A DNA stretch of 64,000 nt, from positions 124,001 through 188,000 of the forward strand of contig VUYT01000033.1 in assembly GCA_008802785.1 (NCBI GenBank), given 5' to 3'. Positions 59,701 to 64,000 of this stretch are shown piece after piece. Position 1 is the first letter of the stretch. Each line of letters begins with the position of its first letter. Under the pieces are notes generated by a model. It saw only the letters and a program-made list of their open reading frames with translations, made no database searches and was not told the origin of the DNA. The translations under genes and the position numbers were made by a program. This DNA is from Symmetrospora coprosmae. Taxonomy: Eukaryota > Basidiomycota > Cystobasidiomycetes > Symmetrosporaceae.

Positions 59701-61411
59701 TTCCGGACGAGCTCGGTGAGCGTGCGGACTTTTTCGAGGTCGTTGCGGAGGAGGAAGACGAGTTCGAGCTTCTTCTCCTTCTCGAGGTCGGTTGCACCCC
59801 GTGCTCCGCCAGATGCAGTCCAGGGCTATGAAACGAATGAATGTCAGCGGATGTCGGTTGGCAACAGAGAAGGTGTGCAGCCCACCTCGAGATGCAGCCG
59901 TTTCAGCAGAGGCGCTCCCCGCCTGCTCTCCCTCTTCAGACTCCAGTACCGGCACACGCTCCGCACGGCCATCGGCTTCTGCTTGCACTTGAGCGGGCGG
60001 ACATACTCCCACAGCTTGTCGTAGATGTACTGCGGGACGATGGGCGGGCCAGCCGGCGCGACAGACTTGTTGCTTGCTGCTCGATTGTGCCTGAATAGCG
60101 GAACGGGCGGGCCGACGGGCGCAGAGGGCGTCCCCGGCGTCTCCGAGCGATCCCTGTGCCGGCCGCCCTGCATGAGCAGGCGGTTCTTCGGTGGGCGGCC
60201 CCGCCTGCTACTCTGAGGTTCCTCCGCATCGTCCTCCGTAGCGTCCCCGCCCTGATTCAGCTGAGCGTAATTTGGCGAGTGCTTGTGGCAGTACGAGATG
60301 TTGGCGCCGGGCGAGCCGTCGGCGGTCGTCATGCCGCTGGTGGTGCCGAGCTTGAGGTGGAGGCCGTACTCCTGGGCGCAGGTGACGTGGTACGCGGCGT
60401 AGCAGCTCCCTTTGCTGCACTGGATGCACGCGCCCATGCGCTTCTTGCACAGGTAGCACACGAGCTTCCAGCGGCCTTTTGGGATGGCCTCGACCCCGTC
60501 AATGGGCTCCATGTACACCGTGTTGCTCACGCCCGTCTCGTTGATCCAGATGGCGCACAGGAGGTGGGCCCACTTGCCGTTGGTCGTCTGCTTGAAGGCG
60601 CCGTAGTCGGTCGGGCAGAGCACGCAGGTCTGGGCAAGTTGGTGGTCCGTCTCAGCAAGGGGCCACACGCGGGGTCAGGTGTGCAATGTGCCCTCACCAC
60701 CGGCCTATCTGGGGAGACTGTACATTTCCTGCAGAGCCACTGCCCTTCGGGGATGTATGGCACGCCGTAGCAGTCTGTCCTCCCGGAGTGACGCGTAAAT
60801 GGATGGGCGGAAGTGGGTCCAGGTCAGCAACAGGGCGTCGCTCAGCTACCCAGAGAGAGTGCGGACCCACCCTGGTGGACGGCCAAGTTGCAGCCGTCGC
60901 AGAAGACGATAGCATTGCTCGCCTCGCACTCGCCGTCGTCGCAGATGGCGCATGTGCTGTCCTCTGCCGGTAAAGTCGAGGCGGGTTTGGGGATGTGCTT
61001 CTGGAGCTCGAACCAGCTCTTCTCGAGCTGGTCAATGACAATCTCAAAAAACTCGTACGAGAGCGCGTCGTTCCCTTCGTAGACGCGCTCCCTGTTGTAC
61101 TCGTCGAGCCATTCCCTGTCCCCGTCGTCCATGTCGTACTCGACCTGCTTTGCGAGCTCGGACTCGAGCGGCTGGACCCAGCGCGTGTAGCTGAGCTCCT
61201 GCCGCCACGGCGCATCGTCATTGTACCCGAACCGCTCGCTGTCCCGTCCATCGCCTAGGCTCCTCGGGTCTCGCGGCTGCAGTCCTTCCTCCCTGTCCTC
61301 GTCGCCGGCGTGCTGGACCTTCCAGACCTCGACCCGGGGCAGCGTCGTCGGCAGCGCCCGCAGCAGCAGGGACTGCGGGTGGTGGTGGTACGGATGCTGC
61401 GCGGACACCAT
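56753..61411 (-). CDS. NTO1: NTO1/BRPF-type PHD-bromodomain-PWWP protein
   Basis: Chromatin reader and scaffold of NuA3/MOZ-type histone H3 acetyltransferase complexes. Exons 60871-61411, 60698-60774, 59886-60629, 59578-59825, 57011-59527 and 56753-56957; 1,443 residues, phases consistent. The EPL-like N-terminus ([24 protein letters not shown]) leads to PHD1 ([20 protein letters not shown] ... WLCRKC, about 155-205), then a zinc knuckle and extended PHD2 ([13 protein letters not shown] ... [12 protein letters not shown]). A bromodomain (about 540-640) keeps the acetyl-lysine Asn in [12 protein letters not shown] long disordered acidic linker follows, then a PWWP domain at about 1300-1378 ([20 protein letters not shown]). 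Metazoan BRPFs have the same domain order; yeast Nto1 lacks the bromodomain and PWWP. Confidence 0.95.
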
Positions 61412-62633
61412 TGCCCCACGGGTTCTATGCTGCTATTGCGGGGGACATGGAGAGCGGGAGTGTGGTGCAGAGCTCAAGAGCAAGCAGCGGGGGCACGTGT
61501 GCAGTTGGGTCCACTGGACTGGATGGGACTGCGCTTCCAAACAGGCAACGGCAAGGGCTGTGTACAAGCGATACATTGCGCAAGGGTATCGCTATCGTGG
61601 TTGCATTGCATTGGGCTCTGTTGCGACGGTGCGGACGGGAAGCCCGTCTGAGCCGTTGAGCAGAGATGCCTGACGCGTCCTCGCAAGGTGGCCGACTGAG
61701 CGATTGAAAAGAAACGACTCGCATCCGGTACGGTAGTGGAACACACCGCTGCAATCATGCATCATGCGAGATGGATGGCTGCTGCAGATCCGCACAACTT
61801 GGACGACTCTGGCCGTTCGCTGGACACGGCCCTGGAAGCCCGGGCCGCCACCAGGCATCAAGCAACGACGCGTCCACACAGCCGGACGATGCGGACGGCA
61901 TCAACAAGCAGCTGAGCCGCCGACAAGCACGCTCGATGCGACCGATGACGCTGTTGCTCTCTGCACTTGCAGCTCCTCACCAGCTGGAGACGCGTCCCCG
62001 CGCACCCTGGGCACGAGTAGATGTTGAACTGCGATCACGCGCGACTCTGTCTCCACCCAAGTCGCATTCCTCGAGCACGACAGGGAGGAAGATGGACACC
62101 GATGCCGCAGGACAGAGAAGGATGCCTGCCTGCGCCTGCGATGAATGGATGGTGGGATGGACGTGCAGGGCATCCTGCGCCAGCGCCTGCGCCAGCGCCA
62201 GCGTGCCCTCCCTCGGAGACGCGCACCAAGCTTCTCCCGTGTCTGTGCCTGGAGAACGATAAAAAGCAATTGGCATGCAAGGTGAAGGCGCGGCTGCGCA
62301 AACGTCAAAGAGATGGGATGAACTGTGCATCGGCCGAGCCAAGACTCTGTCCTGGTGCTGAGTGTCGGAAAACAAACAATGCCCGTCTTTGCCGAGGGGG
62401 AGGGTAGAAAAGGGCCAGCCTCTCCTCCTGCAGCAGCTTCTCTCTTCTTCTTCTCCCAACCAACACGCACACACACACATACTTATACTCCCTACACACA
62501 CACAACCCCCAAGCCAGACTAGCTCACAACAGGTCACCTTACGCTCACTCAGCTAACTCGCACTCTCCATCCCCCTCAAGCAACTTCCCATCAAGGCCCA
62601 CCCACCACACCTCCTATCTCAAATCAACACAAC
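61412..62633. promoter_or_regulatory. 1.2-kb divergent region NTO1/secreted protein
   Basis: It separates two divergent genes and should hold both promoters. The last about 190 bp before the secreted-protein ATG are almost pure C/A/T (cacacacacacata, ccaaccaacacg), a leader typical of strongly expressed fungal genes. Short frames exist on both strands, but none is supported by splice structure or domains. Confidence 0.5.
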
Positions 62634-63489
62634 ATGCACTTCTCCACTGCCCTCGTCGTCCTCTCTGGCGCTTCCGTCGCCCTCGCTGGCTCGTTTGCCG
62701 CGCCCGCCGCACCTGCTCTCGCCCTCCGCCAGGCGAGTCGTGAGCAGATTGTCGGAAGGCAGCGTCACAACATGCAGAAGGTCAAGCGTCAGAACCCTTC
62801 CATCCGAGTCAAGTGGGTCGCTTCCCCCTCCCCCTCCTCACGACTCTCGGATATCTGCTGACGCTCATCTCGATGTTTCCCCCGACCCGCAGCGCCTGTG
62901 GCGCCCCCACCACCGGCTTTGTCCTCCAGCTCCGAGGCATCAACTCCAACAGCAACGGCGACACGGTCGATGGCGAGCTCAACGCGCTCAACAACCAATA
63001 CGTCCTCGTCGACACGGCCGAGCAGTCATTGACGGCCATCCAGTCGCTCGGCGAGGCCACCACGCTCGCACTCAACGACGCGAATTGCAACTTTGAGTCG
63101 CCGGACGGCACTCGGTTCGCCAACCTCGACTCGGTCGACACCGCCACCCTGCAGACGCTCTACTTCTCCACCGACGCAGAGGCCGCCTCCGTAGACGAGA
63201 ACTTTGGCACCGTCTCGGCACCCGTCGCGTGCAGCATCTCGTCCGGAACCTTCACCTGCAATGGCCAGACGGCGGCTGATGCACCGCTCAATGCCTTTGT
63301 CATCTGCAACAATGCCAACACTGGTGCTGTGAGTAGCAGCGCTCTCCTGCGCCGTTTCCCTCGCTGTCCTCGACTGACGCGTCCCTTTGTGCTTACTCCA
63401 CGCAGAAATTCCTCGGCCTGGCTACCCAGGATCAGCAGAGCGCTATCGCCGGCTGCACACCCGTCACCATCGCTTCCATGGCTGCCTAG
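62634..63489 (+). CDS. Small secreted protein, probable Kex2-processed
   Basis: Exons 62634-62812, 62893-63328 and 63406-63489; 232 residues. A clear signal peptide (MHFSTALVVLSGASVALAGS) is followed by an Ala/Pro segment and a dibasic site (QKVKRQNP, about 48-51) that fits Kex2 cleavage. The mature part has about seven Cys, spread as ACGAP, NANCNFES, VACSIS, TFTCNGQ, VICNN and AGCTP, consistent with a disulfide-bonded extracellular domain. I recognise no family; related Ser/Thr/Asn-rich secreted proteins occur in smut-type fungi. Strong expression is suggested by the C-rich leader and biased codons. It could be a cell-surface or effector-like protein, but that is inference. Confidence 0.82.
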
Positions 63490-63750
63490 ACTGTGCAGCG
63501 GTAGTGCCCGCGCCCTGGTCCGGCATGACGACGATACCCCTCGGTCTCTGGCTCCCTCTCCTTTCGGCTGGTTCTGCGGGCTTGGCTGGCGTTTTTTTGA
63601 ATCCTATTAGACAGTTCTATCCAATCCAACCCTTAACGACTCATCGCCCTCCCCCATGCAGTTCTGTCTGAAGGCACATCGTTGTACAAACTAAGACGCG
63701 TACATATTAGATGGTCGAATGCAGTTCCAGCGGGGGTCGAGGTTCCTCTA

Positions 63751-64000
63751 TCATCGTGACGCAGTGAGCTGCTTGCCGACGAGGAACGCGAGTCCGGACT
63801 TTGCCCCGTCGATGATGCGCACTTGCGGCAGACCAGCCTCTGCAACGCCTGCCTCGATGACGCCCTCCTTGCCCGCAAAGCCCGCACACCCAAGAATGAC
63901 AGCCTCCGCTCCGGCCGCGACGAGCTTTGCCGCCGCGCGTTTGATGGCCGTGTCTACACGCGCCTGCTCCGGCCCATGCAGCTCGAGCACGCCCAGGCCC
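63751..64000 (-). CDS. Asp/Glu/hydantoin racemase-family protein, 3' part
   Basis: Only the C-terminal about 83 residues are in the window; the frame is open to the right edge. GAEAVILGCAGFAGKEGVIE contains the conserved catalytic-type Cys (LGCAGF) of the Asp/Glu/hydantoin racemase superfamily, and VRIIDGAKSGLAFLVGK is the usual C-terminal helix of the Dcg1/hydantoin racemase branch. Fungal members are thought to act in allantoin, hydantoin or nitrogen metabolism; the exact substrate cannot be read from this part. Confidence 0.8.
   Translation of the reverse strand, partial: GLGVLELHGPEQARVDTAIKRAAAKLVAAGAEAVILGCAGFAGKEGVIEAGVAEAGLPQVRIIDGAKSGLAFLVGKQLTASR

Noticed and set aside
62460-62520. 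CA-rich run as a possible CRISPR or satellite array
   Set aside because: Simple C/A-rich leader without spaced identical units.
61764-62537. Overlapping frames of 160-190 codons on both strands upstream of the secreted protein
   Set aside because: Ser/Arg/Ala-rich, no homology, lie in a divergent promoter region; likely chance.

Overview
The window reads as nuclear DNA of a basidiomycete fungus, most likely a smut relative (Ustilaginomycotina). The evidence is GC-rich coding sequence, dense genes on both strands, many introns of 40-120 nt with GT(R) donors and CTGAC/CTGAT branch sites, and single-copy eukaryotic housekeeping genes. The lineage call is inference. I see no bacterial features, no CRISPR array, no rRNA and no tRNA that I can support. 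I rebuilt gene models by hand from reading frame, splice sites and protein conservation, and checked most exon joins by phase arithmetic.

Left part (1-20.4 kb): VPS5 (retromer sorting nexin), ALG2 (mannosyltransferase) and SWP1 (oligosaccharyltransferase subunit) lie on the minus strand, so three secretory or endosomal genes are adjacent. BUD13 (splicing), the TUP1 co-repressor, an MCH1-like transporter and RAD30 (DNA polymerase eta, 12 exons) follow on the plus strand. A membrane-anchored PhoD-like phosphatase closes this part on the minus strand.

Middle (20.4-35 kb, all minus strand): a Ser/Thr-rich secreted protein with a probable GPI anchor, a 1,878-residue mostly disordered protein of unknown function, SMC1 (cohesin, 11 exons, one probable GC-AG intron) and histone H3.

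Accessory island (about 35.5-39.6 kb): three tandem, very divergent, intact four-exon genes, each encoding a small protein of 169-189 residues with two zinc-finger-like motifs and a basic Pro-rich tail. Their introns have the same phases and fall at the same protein positions, and duplicated upstream blocks are better conserved than the proteins. I do not recognise this family, and it is the strongest candidate here for an undescribed system.

Right part (39.7-64 kb): an F-box protein with one apparent frameshift, mitochondrial ribosomal protein bL31m, SPF45 (splicing), two tandem CSC1/OSCA-type channels that both have an ATG-only first coding exon, TFIIE-alpha, a broken F-box gene, NTO1/BRPF (PHD-bromodomain-PWWP reader of the NuA3 acetyltransferase), a small secreted protein, and the 3' end of an Asp/Glu/hydantoin racemase-family gene cut by the window edge.
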